64,000 nt of DNA from an uncultured Eubacteriales bacterium (GCA_900545585.1 UQZR01000013.1:1-64000); one strand, 5' to 3'. Shown: positions 32,081-39,788, counted from the first letter of the stretch. Numbers and translations are program-made. Notes: a model not told the origin generated them from the letters alone.

Positions 32081-33003
32081 TACTGCTGCACCTCCTTCTT
32101 ACGGGTCGCCTGGAGCTGGATGAGGCCGATCACAGCCACAAGGATGAAGAATACCACGGCCTTGGCCTGCCCCACGCCGCGGTTGTTGCCGCCGCCGGAG
32201 TAGAATGCGTTGTAGATATTCAGGGCCAGCATCTCCGTGGTCTTGATGACGCTGCCGTCCGGCTGCTGCAGGAACGGGCGGCCGCCGGTGAGGGCCAGGT
32301 TCTGGTCGAACAGCTTGAAGCCGTTGGTCAGGGTCAGGAAGATGCAGATGGTGAAGGAGCTCATCATGTTGGGGATGGTGACCTTCCACAGCGTCTGCCA
32401 GCTGTTGGCGCCGTCGATGCGGGCGGCCTCCAGCATGTCCTCGGGAATGGACTGCAGACCGGCGATGTAGATGATCATCATATAGCCCACCTGCTGCCAG
32501 CACATCAGGATGATGAGGCCCCAGAAGCCGTATTTGCTCTCCAGCACCACGGAGGTGTTGTACTTCACCAGAATGCCGTCGAAAATCATGGACCAGATAT
32601 AGCCCAGCACGATGCCGCCGATGAGGTTGGGCATGAAGAATACCGTGCGGAACAGGTTGGAGCCCTTGATGCCCTTGGTCAGGAAGTACGCCACCGTAAA
32701 GGCCAGCACGTTGATGAACGCCACCGACACGAGGGCGAACAGTGCCGTGTACCAGAAGGCGTGGAGGAAGCTGCTGTCGGAGAAGGCCTTCACATAGTTG
32801 TCAAACCCCACCCATGTCCACTGGCTGGTGAGTTTGAACTTGCAGAAGGACAAAAACGCACCTTTCAGGAAGGGGTACAGGAACCCGATGCAAAAGGCGG
32901 CGAAGGTGGGCAGCAGAAAAAGCCACACCATCCGTTGAATGGGCCGACGGATCAGACGGCTGCTGAGTGCGGCCGCGTCTCGCTTTCGATGTAATCGCTT
33001 CAT
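32080..33003 (-). CDS. ABC maltodextrin importer permease (MalF type)
   Basis: 307 residues, six membrane segments, EAA loop DMLEAARIDGANSWQTLWKVTIPNM near residues 200-225. Starts after GAGTTGAAAG. An N-terminal basic stretch (KRLHRKRDAAALSSRLIRRPIQR) precedes the first segment. Coupled to the next permease through TAATG. Confidence 0.92.
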   Translation of the reverse strand: MKRLHRKRDAAALSSRLIRRPIQRMVWLFLLPTFAAFCIGFLYPFLKGAFLSFCKFKLTSQWTWVGFDNYVKAFSDSSFLHAFWYTALFALVSVAFINVLAFTVAYFLTKGIKGSNLFRTVFFMPNLIGGIVLGYIWSMIFDGILVKYNTSVVLESKYGFWGLIILMCWQQVGYMMIIYIAGLQSIPEDMLEAARIDGANSWQTLWKVTIPNMMSSFTICIFLTLTNGFKLFDQNLALTGGRPFLQQPDGSVIKTTEMLALNIYNAFYSGGGNNRGVGQAKAVVFFILVAVIGLIQLQATRKKEVQQ

Positions 33004-33101
33004 TCTTTCAACTCCTGTTCTGCTGTTCTGCGGTTATTGTCATGGCGAAAGCTCTTGCCCGACCGCGTCGGACAACAGCTCACGCCACCACGGAGAAAGC
33101 G

Positions 33102-33134
33102 CAGGCGGGACGGGCGTAACGCCCGCCCCGCCTG
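33102..33134. other. GC hairpin between binding protein and permeases
   Basis: CAGGCGGGACGGGCG pairs with CGCCCGCCCCGCCTG around TAA, no T run. In importer operons a hairpin here usually keeps the binding-protein mRNA in excess over the permeases. Confidence 0.6.
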
Positions 33135-33171
33135 TATTGTGCTGCCTCTGCGTCACAGGGACGCGGGGAAC

Positions 33172-34494
33172 TTAGTGCTCGTTGGCGTACTGAGTTGCCC
33201 AGCCCTCCACGAAGGCGGTCTTGACATCGTCCCAGCTGCCGTTGCCGGTGGTGTACTTGCTCAGAGCGTCCACGACGGCGGCGCGCCAATCGTCAACAGC
33301 GGGAGTCCAGTTGAAGGCCCAAGTGACGGTGTAGTTGCCGTTGGCAACATACTCGTTGGCCTGTGCGAAGAACACGTTCTCGGGAGTCTTGGCGTTCTTG
33401 AAGGGGCAGGGACCAAACTGCTCGGCCAGCATGGTGGTGCCGGCGTCAGAGGTGACGACCCAGTTCATGAAGTCCAGAGTGGCCTTGATGTCCTCCTCGG
33501 AGGCGTTCTTGTTGACAGCCCAGCAGTTCTCAGTGCCGCAGCACAGACCGGCCTTGTCCTCGCCGTCCACACCGCAGTAGATGGGGATCATGGCCAGATC
33601 ATCGGGGTTCATGGCGAACTTGTCAGCAGCGGTCAGGTTGCTGAACTCCCAAGTGCCGTTCTGATAGAACACGGCCTTGCCTTCGCCGAACTCAGCCTCA
33701 GCCTGATCGCCGGTAGCGGTCAGCAGGGCAGCGCCGGTGGTGGCGGAATCAGTGGTATACAGATCCCAGATGGCCTTGTAGTTGTCCAGATAAGTACCCT
33801 TGATGGTGGCGGGCTGAGCGGTGACGTTGTCATCGCGGAACTCGTAGTACAGGGGCATGTTGGCCAGATGGCCGGAGAAACGCCAGGAGGAAGAGCCGTC
33901 CAGGCCGGCGGAGGTGAAGGCATCGAAGCCCAGCTCGGAAGCACGGGCATGGATGTCATCGGCAACGGCCTTCAGGGACTCAAAGTTGGTGATCTCGTCC
34001 AGGGAGTGGCCGGCCTGCTCCAGCAGAGCCTTGTTGACAATGATGCCGAAGGCCTCATAGCAGTAACCGATGGACACGGTCTCGCCGTCGGCGTTCTTCA
34101 GATCGAAGTCATGGGTGGTCATCTGGTTGTACACGTCGGTGCCTTCCAGATTGTAGCAGAACTCACCGTAGCTGTTGACAGCGCCCAAGTTGCCCACCTG
34201 GAACATGGTGGGAGCGGTGTCCTTATCCATCTCGGCGGTCAGGGTGGTGTCGTACTGGCCGGAAGCGGCGGTGACGACCTTGACGGGCACGCCGGTCTCC
34301 GCGGTGTAAGCGGCGGCCAGGGTCTGCCAGGCGGCGTCAGATTCAGGCTTAAAGTTCAGATAGTACACGCTGCCGGTGGCAGTGGTATCGCCGTCGCCAT
34401 CACCAGTGTTGGCATCGGGCTGCTTCTGCTCACCGCAGGCTACCAGGGACAGAGCCATCACAAGAGCCAGAAGCATGCAAAGAAACTTCTTCAT
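33172..34494 (-). CDS. Maltodextrin-binding lipoprotein of ABC importer
   Basis: 440 residues. Lipoprotein signal with lipobox LVAC (Cys near 20), then a low-complexity linker (DANTGDGDGDTTATG) and a family 1 solute-binding domain. Landmarks: KDTAPTMFQVGNLGAVNSYGE, YCYEAFGIIVNKALLEQAG, MPLYYEF and AVFYQNGTWEF. AAGGAG precedes ATG 34494. It follows the lacI gene on the same strand by 57 bases. The ligand is inferred from malQ. Confidence 0.92.
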   Translation of the reverse strand: MKKFLCMLLALVMALSLVACGEQKQPDANTGDGDGDTTATGSVYYLNFKPESDAAWQTLAAAYTAETGVPVKVVTAASGQYDTTLTAEMDKDTAPTMFQVGNLGAVNSYGEFCYNLEGTDVYNQMTTHDFDLKNADGETVSIGYCYEAFGIIVNKALLEQAGHSLDEITNFESLKAVADDIHARASELGFDAFTSAGLDGSSSWRFSGHLANMPLYYEFRDDNVTAQPATIKGTYLDNYKAIWDLYTTDSATTGAALLTATGDQAEAEFGEGKAVFYQNGTWEFSNLTAADKFAMNPDDLAMIPIYCGVDGEDKAGLCCGTENCWAVNKNASEEDIKATLDFMNWVVTSDAGTTMLAEQFGPCPFKNAKTPENVFFAQANEYVANGNYTVTWAFNWTPAVDDWRAAVVDALSKYTTGNGSWDDVKTAFVEGWATQYANEH

Positions 34495-34551
34495 GTTTGA
34501 TTACTCCTTCAAAAAAATTATTTTCACGCCGTTTCCGGCACAAAAACCGCA

Positions 34552-35562
34552 TCAAATATCCTGTACGGAGCCGCCCTGCCGCAGCCGGGTAGGCAGCACC
34601 TCGCAGCAGTGGGCGCCGTGGCCATGGATAAGACCCAGCAGGATCTGGGCGCTGCGCTGCCCCATCTCCTCCATGGGCTGGCACAGGGTGGTCAGCGGCG
34701 GCTCGATGTAGGCGGACAGCTCCAGCCCATCGATGGCAATGACGGAGCAGTCCTGCGGCACGGCACGTCCCTCGTCCCGCAGGGCCCGCATGGCGCCGAT
34801 GGCCATGGAGTCGGCTATGGCGAACAGCGCCGTGAATTCCGCACCCTGCCGCAGCTTTTCGCAGACGGCGTCGTAGGCGTCCCGGATGTCAAAGCTGCCG
34901 GCGCACATCACCAGTTCAGGGTCCAGGGGGATGCCGTGGGCGGCCAGGGCCTTGCAGTAGCCCTGATACCGCAGCTGGCTGATGGACTGGTCGTCCGGCC
35001 GGCAGATCAGCGCCGCAATGCGGCGGTGCCCGTGGTCGTAGAGGTGATCCACAGCCTGCTGGGCCGCTTCCTCATCGGCGATGGACACAGCGGAGTACTC
35101 GCCGATGCGCAGGGTACCGTATTGATTGGAGTAGGAGCAGCACACATAGGGCACGTTCAGCATAGCCAGATCCTCGGGGGAGTAATCCAGCCGCCCGCCC
35201 AGAAAAATGATGCCCCGCAGCCGCTTTTCCCGCTCCATGACGGCGGCGCGCTGTACCTCATCGCCGCAGGAGGGGATCTGCTGCATCACCAGAGAAAAGC
35301 CGGCGTCGGTGACGGTCTTTTCAATGGCCTGAATGATGTCCGTGTAGAACGGATTGGAAACGCCGCGGACCACCAGTCCGATGGACTCGGATTTGGTCCG
35401 GACCAGGTCCCGGGCGCTGTTATTGGGAATGTAATTGCTGTCCTTAATGGCGGCCCGGACCTTCCGGCGCACCTCATCGCTGACGTCCGGACGGTCATTG
35501 AGCACGCGGGATACGGTGCTGACGCTGACGCTGCACTGTTTAGCGATGTCCTTGATCGTCAT
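34552..35562 (-). CDS. LacI-family regulator of maltodextrin genes
   Basis: 336 residues. The N-terminal DNA-binding domain is IKDIAKQCSVSVSTVSRVLNDRPDVSDEVRRKV (residues 3-35) with the hinge helix near 45-55. The rest is a periplasmic-binding-like sensor (IGLVVRGVSNPFYTDIIQAIEKT, ALFAIADSMAIGAMRAL). It is the first gene of lacI-SBP-malF-malG-malQ and so controls its own operon through operators at 35607-35632; the same site type is found in the promoter of the ATPase gene. The inducer is probably a maltodextrin. Confidence 0.93.
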   Translation of the reverse strand: MTIKDIAKQCSVSVSTVSRVLNDRPDVSDEVRRKVRAAIKDSNYIPNNSARDLVRTKSESIGLVVRGVSNPFYTDIIQAIEKTVTDAGFSLVMQQIPSCGDEVQRAAVMEREKRLRGIIFLGGRLDYSPEDLAMLNVPYVCCSYSNQYGTLRIGEYSAVSIADEEAAQQAVDHLYDHGHRRIAALICRPDDQSISQLRYQGYCKALAAHGIPLDPELVMCAGSFDIRDAYDAVCEKLRQGAEFTALFAIADSMAIGAMRALRDEGRAVPQDCSVIAIDGLELSAYIEPPLTTLCQPMEEMGQRSAQILLGLIHGHGAHCCEVLPTRLRQGGSVQDI

Positions 35563-35606
35563 GCCGATGGTCCTTCCTGTCGTACTGTGGCAAAAAGCGG
35601 CGTTTT

Positions 35607-35620
35607 CGGTAACCTTTCCG
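35607..35620. promoter_or_regulatory. LacI-type operator, first copy
   Basis: CGGTAACCTTTCCG, imperfect palindrome. It shares CGG with the second copy, so the two overlap. Confidence 0.7.
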
Positions 35621-35632
35621 GAAACGTTACCG
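35619..35632. promoter_or_regulatory. LacI-type operator, second copy
   Basis: CGGAAACGTTACCG, a near-perfect palindrome with the central CG typical of LacI-family sites. Both copies lie just after the predicted transcription start (near 35639, minus strand), so binding would block RNA polymerase. Confidence 0.8.
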
Positions 35633-35645
35633 CTTCGATATTGCC

Positions 35646-35674
35646 ATCTTAGCGGCTTTGCTCGTGAAAGTCAA
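35646..35674 (-). promoter_or_regulatory. Promoter of the lacI-mal operon
   Basis: On the minus strand TTGACT, 17 bases, TAAGAT. Confidence 0.75.
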
Positions 35675-35774
35675 TCGTTTTTTGTATTTTTGACGAAACG
35701 CACATAGAAAATGCGTCTTTTCTTGTGAAAATAACGAGAGGCGCGCCGCGCGGCACGCCTCCTGAACGTATCTG

Positions 35775-36221
35775 CTATTGTGTACTGCCCAATTCTTCCA
35801 GCAGGCTTGCCAGCTGACTCTCGCCCAGTACGCGGACGCCGTGCCGCCGCAGCAGTGCCGCCGCCGTGCCCCAGCCCTCCGTCACCGTACCGGTGAATGT
35901 GCCGTCGTAGATAGCCCCGCTGCCGCAGGAGGGACTGCGCTCCTTCAGCACCGCCGTGGTGCAGCCGTACAGCTCCGCCAGGCGCAGGGCCTCCTCCGCG
36001 CCGCGTCGGTACTGGGCCGTCACGTCCGCGCCCAGGGAGCTCACCACCCGCTCCCCCTGCCGCTCCGAGGGGGCACGGGGCGTGGGCAGCCCGCCCAGCT
36101 GCTCCGGACAGACAGGCACTGCCAGACCCTGCCGCGCCAGCTCCTGCGCCAGCGGGTGGGGCTTGCTTTTCCCGTCGTAGCGGCAGGCGCAGCCCAACAG
36201 GCACGCGCTGATCAGGATCAT
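35775..36221 (-). CDS. DUF523 / TudS-type protein
   Basis: 148 residues: MILISACLLGCACRYDG, PVCPEQLGGLPTPRAPSE, then VLKERSPSCGSG. These three Cys-bearing motifs match DUF523, whose characterised member TudS is an iron-sulfur 2-thiouracil desulfurase. The Cys residues near 8, 12 and 99 are the likely cluster ligands. The gene overlaps the Nudix gene by ATGA and is the third of a tight three-gene unit (DUF296, Nudix, DUF523), which suggests a nucleotide-cleaning theme, though that is inference. Confidence 0.87.
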   Translation of the reverse strand: MILISACLLGCACRYDGKSKPHPLAQELARQGLAVPVCPEQLGGLPTPRAPSERQGERVVSSLGADVTAQYRRGAEEALRLAELYGCTTAVLKERSPSCGSGAIYDGTFTGTVTEGWGTAAALLRRHGVRVLGESQLASLLEELGSTQ

Positions 36222-36694
36222 ACCGCCAGCTCCTTTCCGTCCAGCGCCGCATAGACCAGCGTCTCGCCCTGATATTGCAGCTTCAGGGAGAAAAACGGCG
36301 TGTCCGGACGGCGGATAAGGTCCAGAAAGATCTTGTCCCCCGCCCACTGGGGCAGCGCCGCCAGCGCGTCCTTGTGCAGCCATTCCAGTACGCCCTCGTT
36401 GCACTCCTGTACCGTACCGGTCCAGCCGGTGGCGGTGAACAGGTGCATGTACTCGCCCTCCCATCGGTCGGACACGAAGGTGACCAGACCGCGGTAGCGG
36501 TAGTCCGTCAGTGTCAGGCCCGTCTCCTCCAGCGTCTCGCGGCAGACGCATTCCTCGGGGCTCTCGCCTTCCTCGCACTTGCCGCCCACGCCGATCCACT
36601 TGTCGCGGTTCAGATCGTTCTCCTTCTTGACGCGGTGGAGCATCAGGTATTCCCCCTGTGGGTTCTCGATATAGCAAAGTGTGGTGTTTTTCAT
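36218..36694 (-). CDS. Nudix hydrolase (MutT / 8-oxo-dGTP type)
   Basis: 158 residues. The Nudix box GGKCEEGESPEECVCRETLEETGL (about residues 37-60) is complete, with all catalytic Glu residues. The sequence class (NDLNRDKWIGVGGKCEEGESP) matches the Clostridia 8-oxo-dGTP diphosphatase branch. It overlaps both neighbours by four bases (ATGA on each side). Confidence 0.9.
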   Translation of the reverse strand: MKNTTLCYIENPQGEYLMLHRVKKENDLNRDKWIGVGGKCEEGESPEECVCRETLEETGLTLTDYRYRGLVTFVSDRWEGEYMHLFTATGWTGTVQECNEGVLEWLHKDALAALPQWAGDKIFLDLIRRPDTPFFSLKLQYQGETLVYAALDGKELAV

Positions 36695-37089
36695 GGTTCC
36701 TCCTGAAATACGATCTCGTCGTAGCCCGTCTCATCGTCCTGCTCCACGCCGCAGCGCCAGCCGTCCGGCTCCAGCAGCACCAGCTCGCAGGTGGTGTTGA
36801 TGATCGTGCCCTCCATCAGATGCCCACCCAGGGTGGACAGATCCTCCCGCGCCAGAGCAATGTGCAGGTGGCACCGCGCCGCGCTGACCGTCCCGTTGAG
36901 GGACACGATCTCGCAGGGCTCGGCGATGTGCCGCACGGTGACGCCGGAGGCATCCCGCACCCGCGCCTCCGTGACGCAGCCTACGCCGGACAGCACCACG
37001 GCGCAGCGCAGGCCCTCCCGCGCCGCCAGCTGCCGGATGGACAGCAGCAGATCGTCGCCCCGCCGCAGCCGCAGGCAGATACTTCGCAT
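36691..37089 (-). CDS. PPC/DUF296 domain protein
   Basis: 132 residues, almost entirely a PPC (DUF296) domain: LRRGDDLLLSIRQLAAREGLRCAVVLSGVGCVTEARVRD and CHLHIALAREDLSTLGGHLMEGTIINTTCELVL. Bacterial members form trimers and can bind DNA or small molecules; the GGHLMEG motif with the HLH metal-like residues is intact. ATG 37089 follows GGGAGG. First gene of the DUF296-Nudix-DUF523 unit. Confidence 0.87.
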   Translation of the reverse strand: MRSICLRLRRGDDLLLSIRQLAAREGLRCAVVLSGVGCVTEARVRDASGVTVRHIAEPCEIVSLNGTVSAARCHLHIALAREDLSTLGGHLMEGTIINTTCELVLLEPDGWRCGVEQDDETGYDEIVFQEEP

Positions 37090-37175
37090 ACAGCATTCCT
37101 CCCGTTTACTTCTGACGCATCATAGTATATAATGTCGGGGAGCACAATGCAACCCATACCTGCGGAGGAGATGTT

Positions 37176-37397
37176 ATGTCAACTATAAAACCCGGGCGCT
37201 ACCGCCATTTCAAGGGCATGGAATACCAGGTCATCGGCACGGCCCGCCACTCCGAGACGCTGGAGGAGATGGTGGTGTACCGCGCTCTGTACGGCGACGG
37301 CGGCCTTTGGGTGCGGCCCGCCGCCATGTGGTCGGAGCAGGTGGAGCGGGACGGCTATCGCGGCCCCCGCTTTGCGCCGGTGGAGGAGGACGCATGA
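37176..37397 (+). CDS. DUF1653 protein
   Basis: 73 residues: KPGRYRHFKGMEYQVIGTARHSETLEEMVVYRALYGDGGLWVRPAAMW is the standard DUF1653 domain, a small SH3-like beta fold with no known function. GGAGGAG precedes ATG. It overlaps the protease-like gene by ATGA. Confidence 0.9.
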   Translation: MSTIKPGRYRHFKGMEYQVIGTARHSETLEEMVVYRALYGDGGLWVRPAAMWSEQVERDGYRGPRFAPVEEDA

Positions 37398-37909
37398 CGG
37401 ACTACACGGTGATCCGTTCCCACCGCCGCACCATGGCGCTGGAGGTGACGCGGGAGGGCGCGGCGCTGGTTCGGGCGCCCTACGCCGCATCGGACGCGGC
37501 CATCGCCCGCTTCGCGGCGCAGCACCAGGCGTGGCTGGAAAGCCACATGGCCCGCCGTCAGGCGTATCTGGCGGCCCACCCCGTCCCATCGCCCCAGCAG
37601 GTGGAGGCATGGCGGCAGCAGGCGAAGACGGTGCTGCCGCAGCGGGTGGCCTATTGGGCCCGGCGCATGGACGTACAGCCCGCAGGCATCACCATCACCG
37701 CCGCCCGCACGCGGTTCGGCAGCTGCTCCGGCAAGAACCGGCTCAGCTTCTCACTGTACCTGATGGCCTATCCGGCGGCGGCCATCGAGTACGTGGTGGT
37801 CCATGAGCTGGCCCACATCCGGCACCACGACCACTCGCCGGCGTTCTACGCGGAGGTGGAGCGCTATCTCCCCGATTGGCGCGCCAGACGGGAACTGCTG
37901 AAAAACTAA
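37394..37909 (+). CDS. YgjP/SprT-type zinc metallopeptidase
   Basis: 171 residues. The HELAHIRHHDHSPAFY motif near residues 137-152 is the zinc site of the DUF45/YgjP family. The N-terminal half (HRRTMALEVTREGAALVRAPYAASDAAIARF) is also typical. The substrate is unknown. It is translationally coupled to DUF1653 and ends in a strong two-way terminator. Confidence 0.9.
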   Translation: MTDYTVIRSHRRTMALEVTREGAALVRAPYAASDAAIARFAAQHQAWLESHMARRQAYLAAHPVPSPQQVEAWRQQAKTVLPQRVAYWARRMDVQPAGITITAARTRFGSCSGKNRLSFSLYLMAYPAAAIEYVVVHELAHIRHHDHSPAFYAEVERYLPDWRARRELLKN

Positions 37910-37953
37910 AATAGAGAGAAGCCCTGCGCAGCAGGGCTTCTCTCTATTTTTGC
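37907..37953. terminator. Bidirectional terminator
   Basis: AAAATAGAGAGAAGCCCTGC pairs with GCAGGGCTTCTCTCTATTTT. Its right arm includes the TAG stop of the minus-strand small gene. Confidence 0.93.
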
Positions 37954-38096
37954 GTGTCGGACAGATACAGTTCCTCCGCTTGCTGCTGTGCGGCAGCCAG
38001 CTGGACCATGGCCTGTTGGACCGCTCCGGCGGAGAGGTCTTGCAGCGCGTCGGTGATGGCGTTGAACAGCAGCGTATACATCTTTTGATAGGACAT
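37944..38096 (-). CDS. Small helical protein of the RHH mini-module
   Basis: 50 residues: ATG 38096 after GGAGGTCCAG, stop TAG 37946-37944. Sequence MSYQKMYTLLFNAITDAL, then DLSAGAVQQAMVQLAAAQQQAEELYLSDTQK. It is amphipathic and helix-forming with a glutamine/alanine-rich coil. Not a known toxin family. It is divergent from the ribbon-helix-helix gene, and the promoter between them is bracketed by two 16-base direct repeats. Small proteins of this class occur in Oscillospiraceae genomes to my recollection, but no function is known. Confidence 0.65.
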   Translation of the reverse strand: MSYQKMYTLLFNAITDALQDLSAGAVQQAMVQLAAAQQQAEELYLSDTQK

Positions 38097-38113
38097 TCTG
38101 GACCTCCTGATGC

Positions 38114-38129
38114 GTCAAAACTTCGTCAT
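38114..38129. promoter_or_regulatory. Direct-repeat operator, copy A
   Basis: GTCAAAACTTCGTCAT, just after the predicted start of the small-protein transcript. Copy B differs by one base. Confidence 0.65.
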
Positions 38130-38140
38130 TCGCACATAAA

Positions 38141-38169
38141 AGTATAATATGCCGCTATTATTTTGTCAA
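38141..38169 (-). promoter_or_regulatory. Promoter of the small helical protein
   Basis: On the minus strand TTGACA, 17 bases, TATACT: near consensus. The -35 box lies inside operator copy B. A plus-strand TATAAT at 38143-38148 may serve the divergent gene. Confidence 0.75.
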
Positions 38170-38180
38170 TACTTCGTCAT
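38165..38180. promoter_or_regulatory. Direct-repeat operator, copy B
   Basis: GTCAATACTTCGTCAT. It overlaps the -35 box of the minus-strand promoter and sits just before the ribosome site of the RHH gene. Confidence 0.65.
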
Positions 38181-38192
38181 GGAGGCGGCAAT

Positions 38193-38363
38193 ATGAAGGA
38201 CCACCTGAGCCGATACACGCTGCGCGTGGAGCAGATCCTGCTGGACAAACTGGGCTATATCGCGGAATACGAGGGCCGCACCAAGAACCGCGAGTTGGAG
38301 CAGATGATCAAAAAGCGTATTGCGGACTTTGAAAAGGAGCACGGCGAGATCCGTCCGGAATGA
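38193..38363 (+). CDS. Ribbon-helix-helix DNA-binding protein (Arc type)
   Basis: 56 residues: KDHLSRYTLRVEQILLDKLG, then YIAEYEGRTKNRELEQMIKKRIADFEKEHGEIRPE. The RYTLRV strand, a helix, a GRTKN turn and a long helix are the Arc/MetJ fold, which binds DNA as dimers at tandem half-sites. ATG 38193 follows GGAGG by 7 bases. The two direct repeats in the gap are its likely targets, making it an autorepressor and repressor of the small divergent gene. It could be an antitoxin-like regulator, but no known toxin is beside it. Confidence 0.75.
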   Translation: MKDHLSRYTLRVEQILLDKLGYIAEYEGRTKNRELEQMIKKRIADFEKEHGEIRPE

Positions 38364-38365
38364 CC

Positions 38366-38400
38366 AAAAAAGAGCCCCATCCGTCGGGATGGGGCTCTTT
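38366..38400. terminator. Bidirectional terminator
   Basis: AAAAAAGAGCCCCATCC pairs with GGGATGGGGCTCTTT, between convergent genes. Confidence 0.92.
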
Positions 38401-38409
38401 GCCGTCCTG

Positions 38410-39579
38410 TTACCACTCCAGATTCTTTTCCGTCTCCTTGCTGAACACGTGGGCCACATTGCCGCCGAAGATCATGTTGACCTCACTGCCCATGGGGAAG
38501 TGGGCGGCGTTGCCGTTGGTGGGCACGATGACCACCACGTCATGGCCGTTGGTGGAGATGTGCAGGTGTACGGACGAGCCCATCAGCTCGCTGACATCCA
38601 CCTTGCCCCTGACGCCATCGGCGCACAGCATGATATGGTCGGGGCGGACACCCAGCACCACGTCCTGCTCCGCTACATCCTTGGCGGCGAGGCGGGCCTG
38701 CTTGTCCTCGGCCAGCTCCACGGTGATGCCGTCCAGCGTCACGGCGTACTTGCCGTTCTGCTTGATGAGCCGCGCATCGAACAGGTTCATCTGGGGCGTA
38801 CCGATAAAGCCGGCCACGAACAGGTTGGCGGGGTGATCGAACACCTCCTGGGGCGTACCGATCTGCTGGATGAAGCCGTCCTTCATGATGACGATGCGGT
38901 CGCCCAGCGTCATGGCCTCGGTCTGGTCGTGGGTCACGTAGACAAATGTGGTGTCGATGCGCTGGCGCAGCTTGATGATCTCGGCGCGCATCTGATTGCG
39001 GAGCTTGGCGTCCAGGTTGGACAGCGGCTCGTCCATCAGGAACACGGCGGGGTCGCGGACGATGGCGCGGCCGATGGCCACACGCTGGCGCTGGCCGCCG
39101 GACAGGGCCTTGGGCTTGCGGTCCAGATACTGGGTGATGTCCAGGATCTCCGCAGCCTCGCGGACCTTCTTGTCGATCTCATCCTTGGGGGCCTTCTTCA
39201 GCTTCAGGGAGAAGGCCATGTTCTCATACACGGTCATGTGGGGATACAGGGCATAGTTCTGGAACACCATGGCGATGTTGCGGTCCTTGGGTTCCACGTC
39301 GTTCATCAGCTTGTCGCCGATCCACAGCTCGCCGGAGGTGATGTCCTCCAGACCCGCGATCATCCGCAGGGTGGTGGACTTGCCGCAGCCGGAGGGACCC
39401 ACCAGCACGATGAATTCCTTGTCGGCGATCTCCAGATTGAACTGCTGGACCGCCACAACGCCCTCATCGGTGATCTGGAGGTTGCTTTTCTTCTCCGGCT
39501 CCTCGCCCTTCTTGACCTTTTTCTTCTTCTCGGTGTTGGGGTAGACCTTCTTCAGGTCCTTCAGGATGACCTTTGCCAT
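38410..39579 (-). CDS. ATPase of sugar ABC importers (MsmX/UgpC type)
   Basis: 389 residues from ATG 39579. Walker A GPSGCGKST, Q-loop FQNYALYPHM, signature ALSGGQRQR, Walker B FLMDEPLSNLD and H-loop THDQTEA are all intact; a C-terminal TOBE/OB domain (residues about 240-389) docks the permeases. An unusual Lys/Glu-rich insert (EKKKKVKKGEEPEKK, near 15-30) precedes the Walker A region. This class powers several importers. Neither sugar permease operon in the window has its own ATPase, and its promoter carries the same LacI-type site as the maltodextrin operon. Confidence 0.94.
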   Translation of the reverse strand: MAKVILKDLKKVYPNTEKKKKVKKGEEPEKKSNLQITDEGVVAVQQFNLEIADKEFIVLVGPSGCGKSTTLRMIAGLEDITSGELWIGDKLMNDVEPKDRNIAMVFQNYALYPHMTVYENMAFSLKLKKAPKDEIDKKVREAAEILDITQYLDRKPKALSGGQRQRVAIGRAIVRDPAVFLMDEPLSNLDAKLRNQMRAEIIKLRQRIDTTFVYVTHDQTEAMTLGDRIVIMKDGFIQQIGTPQEVFDHPANLFVAGFIGTPQMNLFDARLIKQNGKYAVTLDGITVELAEDKQARLAAKDVAEQDVVLGVRPDHIMLCADGVRGKVDVSELMGSSVHLHISTNGHDVVVIVPTNGNAAHFPMGSEVNMIFGGNVAHVFSKETEKNLEW

Positions 39580-39759
39580 ACATTCCTGGCTGTAACTGTC
39601 CTGCCTCCGCAATGACAGCCTCACGCAGGGCGGAATGTCCCATGCGCCTTACGACAAGTCTCCACATTGCCGCACCGCCAGCCACAGCGGCTCATTCTCC
39701 TTTTCTTTTGCCGCCGCGGCGCAAGAAGTGGAGTGCGCCGTGGCGGTAGGAATACGGTG

Positions 39760-39788
39760 AGTATACCCGATAACGTTTCCGATTGCAA
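39760..39788 (-). promoter_or_regulatory. Promoter of the sugar-importer ATPase gene
   Basis: On the minus strand TTGCAA, 17 bases, TATACT. The spacer is filled by the LacI-type operator 39768-39781. Confidence 0.8.
39768..39781. promoter_or_regulatory. LacI-type operator in the ATPase promoter
   Basis: CGATAACGTTTCCG, two changes from the palindromic ideal CGGTAACGTTACCG of the maltodextrin operon sites. It sits exactly between the -35 and -10 boxes, so a bound repressor excludes RNA polymerase. Confidence 0.75.

Noticed and set aside
28090..32203. Very long open frames on the strand opposite to uraA, malQ and the maltodextrin permeases (up to 858 codons).
   Set aside because: They are mirror frames produced by the GC-rich third codon positions of the real genes. 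They have repetitive His/Gln/Gly/Arg composition, no ribosome sites and no recognisable domains.
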